A stretch of 64,000 nucleotides of DNA from Dipetalonema caudispina (GCA_013365325.1 JABVXV010000083.1:1-64000); one strand, 5' to 3'; numbered from the stretch's first letter, positions 1-14,000 are shown. Numbers and translations: made by a program. The notes: generated from the sequence alone by a model not told the origin.

Positions 1-116
<116 letters not shown>

Positions 117-130
117 GTTACTGTCGTTAG

Positions 131-629
131 TATTATTATGAAGGTTTATCTGGAATCGTCGCCAGATTACTGCGAACCGGATCCGGAACGGGGTATTTTG
201 GGAACGCATGGACGCCTTTGTAATGTTTCCTCACACGGTATCGATGGATGTGATCTGGTAATTCTGAAATATATTTTAAATATTTTCTGATTACTGTGAG
301 CTGTATTTTACTCCACAGCGTAATTAACAGATCTCTTAATTCATTTTTACCTATCCTTAATTAAATAAGTATTACAGTTTCAGTTTGCAAAATTTTAAAC
401 GTCATACCACTTCCATTTTCTTTATCTTCCATAAATTCCTCTGTTACTATTATTTTTACATATTAATTACTATTTTCATTAAAAGTTCATCCTTTAGATG
501 TGTTGCTATCGCGGATTTGATACGCGGGTGCGTAAAGTAATGGATCGGTGCAATTGTAAATTTCATTATTGCTGTCGAGTGATTTGTCAACCGTGTGAAA
601 AAGTCATCGAGGAACATATCTGCAAATGA
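131..629 (+). CDS. Wnt ligand, C-terminal two exons (partial at 5' end)
   Basis: This is the C-terminal end of a secreted, cysteine-rich Wnt glycoprotein that signals through Frizzled receptors. Exon A (about 131-257) encodes [20 protein letters not shown], then a segment containing GRLCN and SHGIDGCDL. Exon B (498-629) encodes [19 protein letters not shown] and CQPCEK and ends EEHICK-stop. The order SPDYC, GTxGRxCN, GxDGCDxxCC, CxCKFxxCC and a terminal Cys is the Wnt family signature. The intron 258-497 has GT and TTTAG ends and the frame is kept (CTG|ATG). The acceptor of exon A is uncertain: TTAG at 127-130 or AAG at 141-143. The N-terminal part lies outside the window. I cannot tell which nematode Wnt this is (cwn, mom-2, egl-20 or lin-44 type). 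Confidence 0.93.
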
Positions 630-662
630 TAAGTAAATATTTAATGATTATTTATTTACTAC

Positions 663-668
663 AATAAA
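663..668 (+). terminator. Poly(A) signal AATAAA of the Wnt gene
   Basis: A canonical AATAAA lies 34 bases after the Wnt stop codon, which suits a short nematode 3' UTR. Confidence 0.6.
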
Positions 669-3600
669 TGATGTCTCTTATTTTGATAGGTTTTCTATTG
701 ATAAAGTACTATTTGCAGCTTTTGGCACCATTTGGATAATTTGTTTTGCTACGAAATATATCTGAGCCAAGTCTATCGTATACGATACATTTGGACTTTT
801 AAAAGCTTACATTGTCAGTTACATTTGTGAATGTAAATTTCTCATCATACTTTGAGATCGTCTTGACTAAATTAGATCTTTTAAAACTTATATGACTATT
901 TTATTGGTATACGCCTTTATTACTTACTTCATTTTACTTCTATTCCACATCTTTGCCATTTAAATTCAGGTGAAATTTGACTTTACAGTAATTAAGTAGT
1001 TGAAAAATGCTTAAGTGAATAAGTTCATTCTATCTGGCTCGCACTTATTTTTCTTTCTCTTTTCAAATTTCCAAATTTGGAATTTTTTCAATGCAGAAGA
1101 ACATGCTCAAACTCAAAAAATCAAAGTAATAAAAAGAATGAAATATTTCTCATTTGAAAAAAGAAAAACTTCTAATCATAAGCAATTTAATTACTAATTT
1201 TATAACTAATCAAATTTTTTTAGGATTGCAATGAAGAGGAAATTAACATCGAATATCTTTAATACATGTAAATTGTTAAACAATCGAATTATATTAAGTG
1301 TAAAACGAGAAAGCTGTGAAGTCTATCGAACAACTAAAATCATCAGAAATTAAAGGAGAGCTTTTTGAATCTATGAAATAATTTTGAAAAATTTAATTTA
1401 ACATTCCTATAAAAATATTGATTACATTTATGATAAGTTATTAAAATAAAACTCTTTTTCCTGTGATCAGAAAAAAAAAAAAAAATATTTGAAATTCTAA
1501 ATAAGCCATACATTTTACTTCATTGCGGGCGTTTCTATGATTAATTGTACACTTTGTGCTGCTCGCTCATCCATCGTTGGTCTCATTTTTGAAATCGATC
1601 AATTTTCTTTCTTTTGCTGTTTGTTACTATTCAATTTTTAAAATTAGCTCATACACAATTTATTATAGACATTTATCTTATCTATTTTGTTCTATACTAA
1701 ACCATCATTGCATTAATTATGCAAATAAAGGTGAATAATAATGAATATGTGCTTCCAATTTGTTAATTTTTAGATCTTATTCGCTCTGAAAATTCAACAT
1801 TCTAAAATTTCAGCTTAAATTAATCATAGTTCTAGAGCTACATAATACAGAACAGTGTTTCGAATTTTGAAATGTTTTTTAAATATTGAAACTGTCAGAA
1901 GTCAGGGAGAGTTGAAAGTCAATTTCAAAAACATTAATATATTATCATATTAGCAAATTACAAGTAAGTGCTAAAAGTAAAAAATTTTCGAGATTTTTTT
2001 GCAAAATGAATCTTTGCTGATTTCTTTGAAATAGTATTTCCAAATATCAATATTCAGTTTTATTAGTTGAAATTTGAAATTCTTTTTTTCCCACAGACCT
2101 TAGAAATTTTCTTTAATTTTTCACAAATCTTAAGAAGACTTTCCAACTTTTTTTTACAGGTTATAATAACTTGAAAAAATTTCGAAAAAGATCCTTTTAC
2201 AGATCCTAAAATTTTTGAAAAAGAAAAATTGCAATGCAAAAACAGAGAAACAATCCTAAAATTCATATAACTTCCACTGCATTGCAGAAAAATTGAGAAG
2301 CGATAAGTGCAAGATCTCTACACATTACACATCTTCCCGAGGTTTTGGAAAATTCTTCGATAAGTGTTGCAATGCCTTCTCGCAAAAATGTGCTCAATTC
2401 TCGCATGAATAAAATTGAATTTCTAAATTAATGAGAGCAATTTGATTATGTGTTCTAGACATTATGAAATGAATATGCAAATGATCAGAGTAATAAATGA
2501 ACGATACTATCATCACAAATTATCGGAATATTTTCGTCCAACAAATAGCAACAAATTAGATGGAATATGAACTTATTTCGTCATTTATTTGAGCTCGTTA
2601 CATTTAATTTACTGGGAATGAAGATGGCCACAATGTCAAATTCGGCAAAGTTGAAGAGTTTTTTTGTAGGATATGGCCATATCGATACATTCGGGAAAGT
2701 TTCAGAATCTTGCGTGGAATTCAAAAATGTAAACAAAAGTTGTGTTTGCGTTCAGAATGTCTTCAAATTCTAAGATTACGACATCTTACGTTACTTTGGT
2801 AAAGGTATGAAACATAAGTAATACCTGGTCTCTTTCTGTACAATTCCGCACTTACCATATGAACGCCATCTGTGTAGTTGTCACCAACCTCCAAAAGCAT
2901 TTTTTCCCCGCAGTGCGATAGCACTTATTACCTGTTGTTGGTAAGTACTAATTGTAATATATTTCAAGATTTGAATCTCATCGCAATCGTACATTTTCAA
3001 TCACATTTCGGTTATACGAAAGAATTACTGCCAGCTTTGGGAGAAGCCTTCAATGTTTATATTATAAGCAAAGTTTTTAATTCTAATTTTCAACCGTAAT
3101 TTGAATAGAAAAATATTGATAAATTAGTTGAAAGTAATCGCTGTTGCCAACATTTTCATTTGTGATTTGTGCATTTTTCTTCAACAAAAAATATTTCACT
3201 TTTAATAGTGCTGCAAAACTGTTAGCATTATGAACCTAAATCAATCAGAAAAGTTATGATTTATTCATTTTACTAATTTGTAAAGTTTAACTAAAAGTAG
3301 CTGGTTTCTGAAAATTTGACAAGAATCCAAAACAAAATTTAAAGTTTGAATTTTTGTTCTTTTAGTGACAGAGACTTGCAATGCAAATCGGAAATTTAGC
3401 AATTGACAAATAAGTGCATTAATGTCTTGTTTACAAAACATTAGGCAAATCTTTCAATTTTTTACCTTAAAAGTTTTGCTTCAGGTTAGCATACTTTTGC
3501 TCTTACTTCTAGTTAAGACTAAAAATCTCAAATCGCTTTAATTCTATTTATAAATTTGTACTGGTTATTTTGAACTCTGATAAATAATTTTAACAAATAT

Positions 3601-4255
3601 TTCAATTTATCCTCTAAAAAATAATTTTAAATTAATCAAAATGATTATTCCACATATGAATCTCAGGAAACTTATCATTGCTGAAGAAAGGCACAATCAT
3701 TTTTATCAGTCACGATTACAAATCACTCAGAACATTATTGTTCGATTCAATTTCATATCTTTTTCATCTCCATGAAGAAATCAATGACAATAAAAATTGT
3801 TTACAAATTACAACACAGCAAAGATTAATTGTAAATTTTCGAACATCTAATTGAATGATAAATAAACAAATGAACAATGCAAATACGTAAACGATAATGT
3901 TTTTTATTTGCTTAACTTCAAATTTTATTGTATAATTCATTAAAAATTCTAAAAAGTATTTAAAGATCAATGGAAATACTTTTTTTCTTTTGTATCATAA
4001 TGCAAATGTCAACTATTAATCATTTCCTATCACAAAGCATTTCAGAATTATCCGATGGTAATTCTTTTTGCAAGTATTATTTGATAAATAAAGTAAATTA
4101 TTTAAAGAAATTGAACTTAACCTTCATAACAACCTTTATAATTTAAGCAATCATAACAAAAATTGCATGTTTTATAAATTAAAAATGAGATTGGAAGAAA
4201 AAGTAATCAGTGTGATTGAGATGAAATAAATCAGTCGAAAGTTTTCACACACGAA
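669..4255. other. Intergenic, Wnt to guanylyl cyclase
   Basis: This is 3.6 kb of AT-rich sequence. The only open frames are short, lack recognisable domains and are not joined by convincing splice sites. I see no RNA gene or mobile element. It presumably holds the cyclase promoter. Confidence 0.6.
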
Positions 4256-7200
4256 ATGGTAATATTTTTTTTTAAAAGGTTTTACGACAATTGGTATTTT
4301 TATATTAGAGAGAAATAAAAGACGAAGACTAATGCAATGTTGCACAATTATGATTTTTGCTACTATGAACTGTTCAACGTTTCTTTATTTTAAATTATTA
4401 ATTGTTTAATTTTGACAACTTTTCAATTGCTAATTTTTAAGTAAGTAACCAATTGGAAAGTGATAAATTTTGAGAAAAGACTGTTTTAATTTTTAAAAAA
4501 AGTTCAAAATTTTCTAAAAATTTCAAATATAGTTTGGGTTTATTCACAAAGTGCTCCAACAATTCATCATTGAGAAGTATGGCGAAAAAACATGGAACAA
4601 TGTTATGTGAGTTTTGCTAAATTTTATTTTTAAGTTTAGAATTTACTTCAAAAAATTTAACAAATTTCCTATCTTTTTTGATGAAATTTATATCGTAATT
4701 AACAAAAATGCTATTGATATTTGTTTTTGCAGTTGTAAAGATGGCTTCTCAAAAGATGATCTGATCATCGAACATTATCGATATTGTAATGAGGATACTT
4801 TCCGTTTAGTCAATAAAATTATTGCATTTACCGGTAAGATGGAAGTTATTTACATTTCCAAAAAATTTTAAAAATCTTCAACTAGATCAAAAGCTTTTTT
4901 TTTCTCTGGGTCTTTCCAAGATTTTGATTTTGTCAAGAAAGAAGTAAACTTAGACTTAGAATACTTCATCTTAATTTCGAATAAATATTATAAGTTAAAT
5001 TAAGGAAAAGAAAAGCAATTATTAAACGATGCTTATCAAATTGTTTCAAATGATAAAAACCAAATTTCTTTTTTGTGATTTCAAAATAGCATAATTTTCG
5101 TTTTGTAAGATCTCACTTCTGATCAATTTTGGGAAAATTTTGGCGATTTTTATGTTGACTATCTTTGTGATAACGGATGGAACGATTTACTACGATCAAT
5201 GAGTCCTGATTTTATGGTATATACTTCCTATGAATGATTTTCTCTCCAAAGAAGTTAGCAGCCTGAAAGATGAACTTTTTCCGAGACTTCCTAATTAATG
5301 TTATTTGAGACTTCATTAAATGCCAAGTATAGTTATTCCTGGCTCTTTGAACCATCCTGGAAGAAATCTAAAAATTTGAATTATTCTAACCTTCTTTAAA
5401 TACAACCAATTAGTTTCATATTCAATTACCCAAAAGATTGATGAACTAACAGGCGATAAAAGTATGATTGAATAAGTTATAGAATTTCTTCAATGGATTA
5501 GATTCATTACATCATTTCATAAGTTTTGCCATTTACAAAAATACTACAAGAGGACCGCTATTTCGTTGTGAAAAATGTGAAAATGATTCAGTTTTGCTTC
5601 ATTATTATACCAATCAGCATGGAATACATTCGATTATTAAAGGTTAACCTTAAAATATTGAAGTAATGAAAGTTAAGCAAATGAAATGATTACAATTTTA
5701 ATAATCTTAATGCTAATATTTATGGCTAAAACCATTTCAATAATAATAAATAGCACAATTATTTGCACTTCTTCCTATCTTTATCCATGCTCCAATCTTC
5801 TAAATGAAATTTAAACATTTAATTTGAGTTATTCCTTACAATATTACTCGTTTATAACAATTATCATGATCTATCGTAACAAAAAAAAAAAAAAAAAAAA
5901 AAAGCCTTACAACTTGCTAAAATATTACTTGGCAAACAATTTGTAAGTTAGTAGCAATATCATTTGTAAAGAATACATTATTAGAAATCATCACTTTACC
6001 TGTTTGAAGATTGTGAATAGTTTTTAATTTTCTATTATCATGAAAAATAAATTCGAAGTTTAAACTTTGAACTCACTCTATGTGAAATATATTGCATTAT
6101 AGGTGCAGCACGCAAAGTGGCAAAAAAATTTTTTAACATGGAAGTAAAGATTACACTTATTGATCTAAGCAAATGTGATATACAACATGCGGATAAGGTA
6201 TATCAACAGGAACATGCTGTTTATAAAATTGAAGTTTGTTTATCATATTGTCATTCATTTTTATATTAATTGTAAATTTCAATTGTTTTTTGATGTCAGG
6301 CAAGGCAAAGTTACTCAATTGATTCATCGTACTACAACTCATCATCCAATTACTGATACTTCTCAGCTCTTTTCATAATCTGCCAATTATTGAAATCTTG
6401 ATTTTGCCTAAAATATATTTAAATGAATCAATTATGTAAGTTTTCATTTTGCTTTTTTTGATGCTTTAAACATATTTCGATAAATGTGATCTAAAGTGAT
6501 CAGGAAAAATTTCAGGATGTAACGCAACGTGGTTTATTATGGCGTGAATCTCTACAAATAATGGGTAAAACTGATGGTATACTACAAGTAAACAAAGCGG
6601 ACTTCATTTCCTTACAACCATATCATTTCATAGCTGATCAAAATTGTAATTTGATACAGTGCGGAAAAGGCTTTTAGTAAGTATTTAATTTAATGGATCC
6701 TATGATTTATTTTACTTTCTTTGCTTATTTCATTTAAGCCAATACGTTTCAATTGAATTATTGACACCTGGTACACCATTGGAACATATATTTGATATCA
6801 TTTGGCCGCAGATATCTTTCAATTTTGATACAATACACAATCTTATCAATGCAATATTCATTCTTCAATTAAAAACAGTAATGGACAATGTGATGATTAG
6901 CAATGTTCGGTAACTATTTATTGTTAAATTTCAATTTATCAGAAATGCAAAGATAAATATTGTTAGCGAAATTCAACATTGAAATGTCAACTGATAGTGC
7001 ATTGATGTATAATATTTCAAATGTTATAATTGCTATTTTTTTTTTTTTTTTTTTTTTTTTTTGTTGAAGAACTTTATTAATTTTTTAGAACTGCAACAAA
7101 TCAGGAAAAGAAATTGAAGCTAAAAGGACAAATGATAATTTTGGAACAGAAAAACCGGTTACTGTACATTGGTTCACCAGATATCAGTACTATTTCGGAG

Positions 7201-9313
7201 TTATTTGAATATGGAATACGGTTAGAAGCAATGCCATTACATGATTTCACCGGAGATGTCATACTTCTTAATCAACAACGACTTTCCATTATCGAAAAGA
7301 AGTAAATAATTTTTCGCATAGTCGATGGAATTAGAATTTTCGGTAAATAAATATAAGTTTTAATCATATCGGATGATAGTTTTGCTGTAGACATTTCTTG
7401 CATTGTAGCATGCAGCTGCAAGTAGCTAATGCACAAATGAAGAAACAAGCGCAAGGTATGAAATGTGAACGAGCTAAAACGGAAACATTGCTGTATCAAT
7501 TGTTGCCAACATTTGTTGTTACGAAACTTCTCAATGGTAATACGGTTGATGTTTGTAAGTTCTTTGATCTCAACTTCTACTTGGGAATTTCTTGACCTTA
7601 AATTTGAACCTAAACTTCAACTAATAAACAATCTTTTTTTCTTTATTTCTTTCTTTCAGTATTCATCCAAAAACTTATTGATTTCTGTTGCTAATCTCTT
7701 CTCGTTCATTCTTCTTACTTATCTTTATTCTGATTGCATTGTGAATTCTTAATGATTAGCTAAGGATATGATTCAGGTCAAAGTTAACTAGAATTCACAA
7801 AAAGATTAGTTTAAATATTATAAGTTGGTGATTATCGTTAGGTTACTAAATTCAGGTGAATATCAAGAAGTAACGGTAATGTTTGCTGATGTGCCAAATT
7901 TTTACAATATTATTGTGAGCTGCGAACCACAACAAATCATGCAATTATTGAATGAATTATTTGTAAAACTTGATCGTTTGGTTGAGAAACATTCCGTAAG
8001 CTTTCTGAATTTCTTTATTACAATATAGTGTTATTCTTTTATGCAATCATGATAAAATTAGAATTTAATACTTGAATTTTAAAGGTATTTAAATTGGAAA
8101 CGATTGATGATACATATGTGGCAGTAGGAGGGATACCGAAACAGACTAATAATCATTGTGAAGTATTATGTCATGTGGCACTTGGTATTATTTTTGAAAC
8201 ACGATCAATAATTGATCCTCTTGCTAAAAGGCCGCTCCAAATACGTCTTGGTATCAATTCTGGACCAGTTGTAGCTGGAGTAGTTGGTAAGAAAATGCCA
8301 AGGTATGCGACTTATTAAAAGTTTCCCAGAAGAAAAAAAATCAGCAAGTTCGCAAGCAAAAAATATCAATTAAAATTTGGAAATTGAAAATTTCCAATTC
8401 TTGGCCATATATAATACATATTCTATGTATTGAGCAGAATTTCGCTCTATAAGTAACAATTCGTCAAATCTACCACATCTCAACAGTACACGTTACCTTT
8501 GGTGAATTAAATTAAATTAGTAGTAGTAATATATTTTTAAATAGAAAGTTTAATTAGTGATCAAAGGATTAAGTTTTGCAGAAATTTCTTTAAGCTATTT
8601 CAAAATTTGATTTACAGATACTGTCTTTTCGGTGATACAATGAATACGGCATCACGTATGGGTACTCACGGAGTATCCGGAAAGATTCATTGCAGCAAAA
8701 CTACTTTCGAGTTTGCCTTTTATTGACTATTATTTAGGAAATTCCAAATTAAAATGATATGTATTTTAGAGATAATGGCCAATTAAAAATGAGTAATACT
8801 TTGGAAAAGTAATTGATTTCCGAAATTTCTTGTTAGGTTACAAGAAAAAAAAGAACAATGAAATCGCTAAATTTGGAGAAATTTTAGATGTGCTCAAAGA
8901 ACGGGTAAATTCATTTTTGAATATCGCGGTATAACAAAAATTAAACATAAAGGCCCTATGGAAACATATTTTCTGAAATCGAGTAACAAAAAAACAATCT
9001 GGGAAATTATTGGAATTGAAAGAAGTATTTTTTTGAATTTTTTCATTTGTTCTATTAATTGTTCTTTATCGATTTCCAAAATTTTGCTTCTTTTTATATC
9101 ATTTTCTTTTTTTAATGTTATATTTTCAATTATCAAATGAAGTAATTCAATTTATAAATTAATAAATGTAGATAAAATTACAATAAATGTAAATTTTGTA
9201 AATATCAAAAATTTTCAGATATCAATAAACATTCTATTGATGGTTATGCTGAGTTGGAAGAAGGCCTGGAAAAGAATGAAGTAAAGAATTGCAAAATCTG
9301 CACAGTTCTTTAA
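4256..9313 (+). CDS. Soluble-type (H-NOX) guanylyl cyclase with C-terminal CaaX box
   Basis: It converts GTP to cGMP under control of a heme gas-sensing domain and belongs to the atypical sGC family (C. elegans gcy-31 to gcy-37). Exons: 4256-4258 (ATG only), 4533-4606, 4733-4833, 5110-5216, 5483-5642, 6103-6197, 6516-6676, 6739-6909, 7089-7301, 7409-7554, 7856-7995, 8085-8302, 8618-8710, 8888-9024, 9219-9313; all phases join, giving 637 aa. H-NOX about 1-180 starts MFGFIHKVL, with the proximal heme ligand at His105 (LDSLHHF). The YxSxR heme motif is altered to Y136-x-T138-x-Q140. A central HNOBA domain includes LKGQMI and PLHDFTGD, followed by a helical linker ending LLYQLLP. The catalytic domain has Asp422 (VTVMFAD), Glu462/Asp466 (LETIDD), Asn539 and Arg543 ([12 protein letters not shown]). 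It ends CKICTVL, a CaaX motif. Less certain: the ATG-only first exon, and the acceptor at 6515, since one 12 nt upstream is also in frame. Confidence 0.92.
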
Positions 9314-9445
9314 TTTTTTAAAAGAGAAAGTTAGATTTTTTGAATTTGATATAAATGAACGAATAGATAAACAATTGCATACACTTTATGCTGTTTTAGA
9401 GCTTCCAAAAATTGAAATAAAACTCGAAGTAGGAAGAATAATTTA

Positions 9446-9451
9446 AATAAA
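9446..9451 (+). terminator. Poly(A) signal AATAAA of the guanylyl cyclase gene
   Basis: AATAAA lies 133 bases after the stop codon. It is the first canonical signal downstream. Confidence 0.5.
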
Positions 9452-11007
9452 AATGTCAAAACTTTGGTGAAGAAAAGAAAAAAAACTCACGAGAAAGGAA
9501 AAGCTTTTCAGAGATAATTACAAGGCTACAGTAAATATAACAACTCTTACCATAGGATCACTTATATCCTATACTTACTGAATTTTGAATGTATTTTAAT
9601 GTTTCAATTATAACTATGACTTTTAAGCTTAAGACTTTCATCAAGAAATTCAAGGAATCTGTTAGGATTTTAGACAAAAATACTGAGATGGCCTTTTGAT
9701 GACTGAAGAGAAAAAAAAAAACAAATTATTTCCTCAGATGTTGTCTAAAGTAATAGTTATTAAAAATAAATTGGACTTCCCAGTAATCAAGAAAAAACAT
9801 CACAGCAAAAAAGAGGTAAGTTTAGCATCCAAAATGAGTCAATATCGCTGAGGAAAGTTATGGCTTTTGTATAGCCCATCAGATATTACAGTTGATTGGA
9901 ATTTCATAGGCCGAATGTTGATCCTATACTTTGAGTTAGTGGCAGCATATTATTGAACCATTGGCCTTAGCATGAAAATGATAACGGTCTACTACGCAGG
10001 ATATAAAATTAGAAAGAAAAATTTCAATTATTAAAATCACAATTACTATCATTACTGTTGGCTACAATAATTGTTATATTATTATCTCAGTTTCAAATTT
10101 TTGACAAATACTCTTATACTTACAATACAATGCTTTGCTCCACGGATGAAATCCATGATTTCAGTATTTTTATCAATTGGAGAACAAAAAAATTAATTTA
10201 AGTCAAAAAACTGCAAATACCTAAACGCAAATGATTGAAACAATAAACTTCAAACAACGATGTGTTAATAGAAAGAAATGACGAGAGTGATTAAACAAAT
10301 AGTCTAATTATAAAGAATGGATTCGGGATCGAGCAATCTCAGTTTTCATTCTTAACAAGTCTTCCAAAAACTGTTTAGTCGAACTTCTATCAATATTCAG
10401 CAGCCACTGACATCAATAGCAGAAGCAACAACTCCAAAACTACTGGGAAATTACTTTCACATAAAAAAGTTAGCAAATAAAATATTATGCAAATGCAATG
10501 GGGATTTAAACAATATTTAAATATAAAGTACTTTACAATAATTTAAACTTCGAGGGTCAAATACAAACAATTTTATGAAAAGTTATCGAAAGAAACCCTC
10601 GTTTTGAGGAAGACTTGTCACAGTTGGAAATGACATAATAAAATACAAAAATGAGCCAGCAAAAAACCCACATAAAAAAATGCACTTCGTCTATTAAAAG
10701 AAATTTATTCTTAAATTTAAATTCTGAAGAAAGGATAAAAGCCATTTACTTGTTCTATAACATAAACACACTAGCAGAGTATAAAAATTTATCGCGAAGT
10801 GTATCTCTATCAATTGTTCTAATCATTTCAGATTTATATACTGCTTATGTGAAAAGATCTCCAACTTGAAATGAAAATTAGTATTTACGAAGAGCAAATG
10901 ACTCTTCCAGTACCCTGCGTTGAAATTTTTAATTTAAAAGATAAGCAAAGAACAATAAAAAACAAGCATGAGAATATTTTTTCTCCTTAAGAGTACTAAT
11001 GAAAAAG
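9452..11007. other. Convergent intergenic / 3' UTR region
   Basis: This lies between the 3' ends of the cyclase (+) and dishevelled (-). It has no recognisable gene and is AT-rich. Part of it must be the dishevelled 3' UTR; a minus-strand AATAAA (TTTATT at 10704-10709) sits about 300 bases after that stop codon. Confidence 0.5.
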
Positions 11008-14000
11008 CTATAAATTATCGACAAAGAATTCAAACGGTTGACTCATCGCAATTCGAAAACTTTGCCGACTAGAAGCCAAATCCTGTGGCATTTCTTCCAA
11101 ACGATTTGTTGCAACCATACCAAAAGATGGACCTGCAGCTAAGGATACTGATGTTCCTTTTTGGATATTTGATGCAAATGCAGTCGAATGAACAGCTGAT
11201 GACATGGGTGCCGGCGGTAAAATCGCGCGTCTAAAAACAATTTCTTTTAAATTCTAATTTCAACTCTGCAAATAAAACTGCAACCATTCTTTCTTGATCT
11301 TCTTCCTTTACATGTGGAGATAAGCAATACTGCCACATATTATTTTTCGGAGAGAGAGAGAGAGAGAAAGAGAGAAAGAGAAAGAAAAAAAAATATACCC
11401 CCGCCTCTGTTCGCTTCCACTTGAACCATCGTTGCTACTCGTTTGACTGTGCACATCTGGACCACCACCGGCAGTTTCAAGACCTTTGTATGATACAGCG
11501 ACGTTAGCCGGGACGTATGGTTGCTGACTTGGATACAGTGTTAACGGCATGGATGCATAACCACTTACCTAAGTTTTTCGAATTTTAGGTATGTCACGTC
11601 ATCGACAACAAAATTGAATTTGGTTCCATTTATTAAATACTAATGAAATTAAGTAATTGTATTCTAAAAAGTCTGCCGCTTATCATATTAAATAGCATCA
11701 CTTCTACAATTTATGATTCCATGGAAATATTTTGTGAATTTTTACTACAATTACTTTATGGAAATTCCCAAATGTTGCCAAGTATTCCATTCACAACTGA
11801 AAACTTATAAACAGGCAGTTGCATTTGCACTTTTCCGAATTAGACTTATTTATGCAAATCACCATAACTCATGCAACAACTCTCACCGGCGTTAACTGCA
11901 GCATGCAAACTTGTGCAAATAGTGAGGAGAAATTTTGAAAGTAAAGATATAAAGCTTGCATAAAATTGTACTTGTAAATAATCTCATTAGAATAGTTCAA
12001 ACTAACTGAGCAAATTTAAATGACCCTATTGATTCTCGTACCTAAAATTCGTCATTTCACAGTGTTCTATTTTTCAACACTTCATTTAACCAAAATGCTC
12101 TCGAATGTTAAAGAAGAACCGGTAAAATTACTCGAAGCTTATCAGAACCATCCTTACACTACTAGTCTTGAGCAATATATATCAGATTAAACTTCTCTTC
12201 TCACATGTGAAAGTTTGTGCTGTTCTTCTTTAATGAAGCAAAGCATGTCGCAGAATCTACCTTGGCATACATTTATACTGCTAACAACATGCCATAAAGA
12301 TGCGTAAACATATATCTCATCAAAGAATAGACATATCCCAATTGCAGAAAGCAAAAAAGTAACGAATGAATTGAAAACAAAAAGAACAACTTGCACAACA
12401 TATAATTTTCAAATAAGTGTATGGGATAAGCAGTGCGCAAAATCAAATATCCTTTCTTCCCCTCAGGTTGACGGCTTGCTTTTTCACTTTCTTTTCTTCG
12501 ATAAGTTAGCATAATGCTACTTAATGAGATAATGAATGGCTGAAATTAGTATTCAGCAAGATATTACTTAACTACTCTCTTTTGCTTATAAGGTTTCAAG
12601 CGAAGTCTCAAATTGAAAAGTTATCTAAGATGAAATTTCCTCCCATGAATAATGCTTTCATTCGCATTTTGCAACATTAATCATTTTCCCCTTACCTACA
12701 ACACGAATTTTCAAAACTCAAAACAACAGATGAGTGGAGCTTAATTCCGCCATCATTCTATAATAAAATATAGGAACAATTCTAATGCTCGATATACATC
12801 CGTCTTAACTTCAAAACATTTTTTAAACAATATGAAGCCCAAAGACATCTGTCATCTTATTTACTTGATATGGTAATTTTGGTGAATTTAACACTAGCAA
12901 CAACTTCGTCAACAAATGAATTAGACGGTATGAAGACTGGGAATCGGAACCCTCTTCTACAATATCCATTTACGGTCATGTTTAATATACAATCGCGTTA
13001 CCATTTACAGACATGCTCCACTAAATTACGGGACAGTCCTGTTTGATAAAATTGGAAAATGAGCATTATTAAACAAATCTAGTCTAATTTAACATGCTCT
13101 TTATGAATTATACAAAAGAAATATGTGCAGTTGTTGGGAACATGCGACTGTTATTTGTTATATTATGGATAAAATGAAAGGGACGAGTTCAATCGTATGA
13201 AGTATAGAAAAGTACGATAAAATCTTGTTAGTTGATGAGAATTCTCCAGCATATAGCATTAGAATTCATGCAAAAATTTTAGCTGGTGCAGTTACTGTTA
13301 AGTGTTGAATATATTGATCTAAAATGTAATTGCCAAGACATATTAGATACAAAACACATGAAGGAGAATCTAAGAAACGGTAGACCACAAAGAAAAGACC
13401 CTTTAAATCAAAAACTCTATATAATTTACCCGTCTAAATGAAAGGCCTCACTCATTTCAAGTAGGACACTGTTTTCTGGTCCAAAATGTAATTATTTATC
13501 TATCAAATTCAACCGTCTAGATCCGACTCATTTTCAGTTAAACTTTAGTTTGAAAGATAGCAATTTAGTCAACAACAAAAACCTCCGAATATGGTAATGA
13601 CAGCAGTAAAAATCTATCTAAAAAATGAATCATGTATGTTTTTACTACGTGGCATTTTTACAATATTTACTAAATATAGTTTGCAATGCCTCATCTTTCA
13701 AACCATATATGTTTTGATAAATGCTTAGTTTGACTATATATTGTAGGAGAAAAATTGGATTTCGATGAAAATTGAGCTATTTCTTCTGCAAAGATAAAAA
13801 TTCCTTGATGTATTAGTAGCGGCTACAAAAATATCAGAAAAAATAGCTAGCAGTCAAAGCATAAAAAACACAAACAGTAGCGTTAATTAAACAAACAAGT
13901 TAAACGGATTAATCGACTAATCATAGATAAATATATCTGATGCAAGTTTAAATTTTTGTTGATCACATCAAACCCGGAATTTTTAAAAAGATTTTTGATC

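Noticed and set aside
2567..2773. 68-codon open frame between the Wnt and cyclase genes
   Set aside because: No domain, no neighbours to splice with and composition like the flanks.
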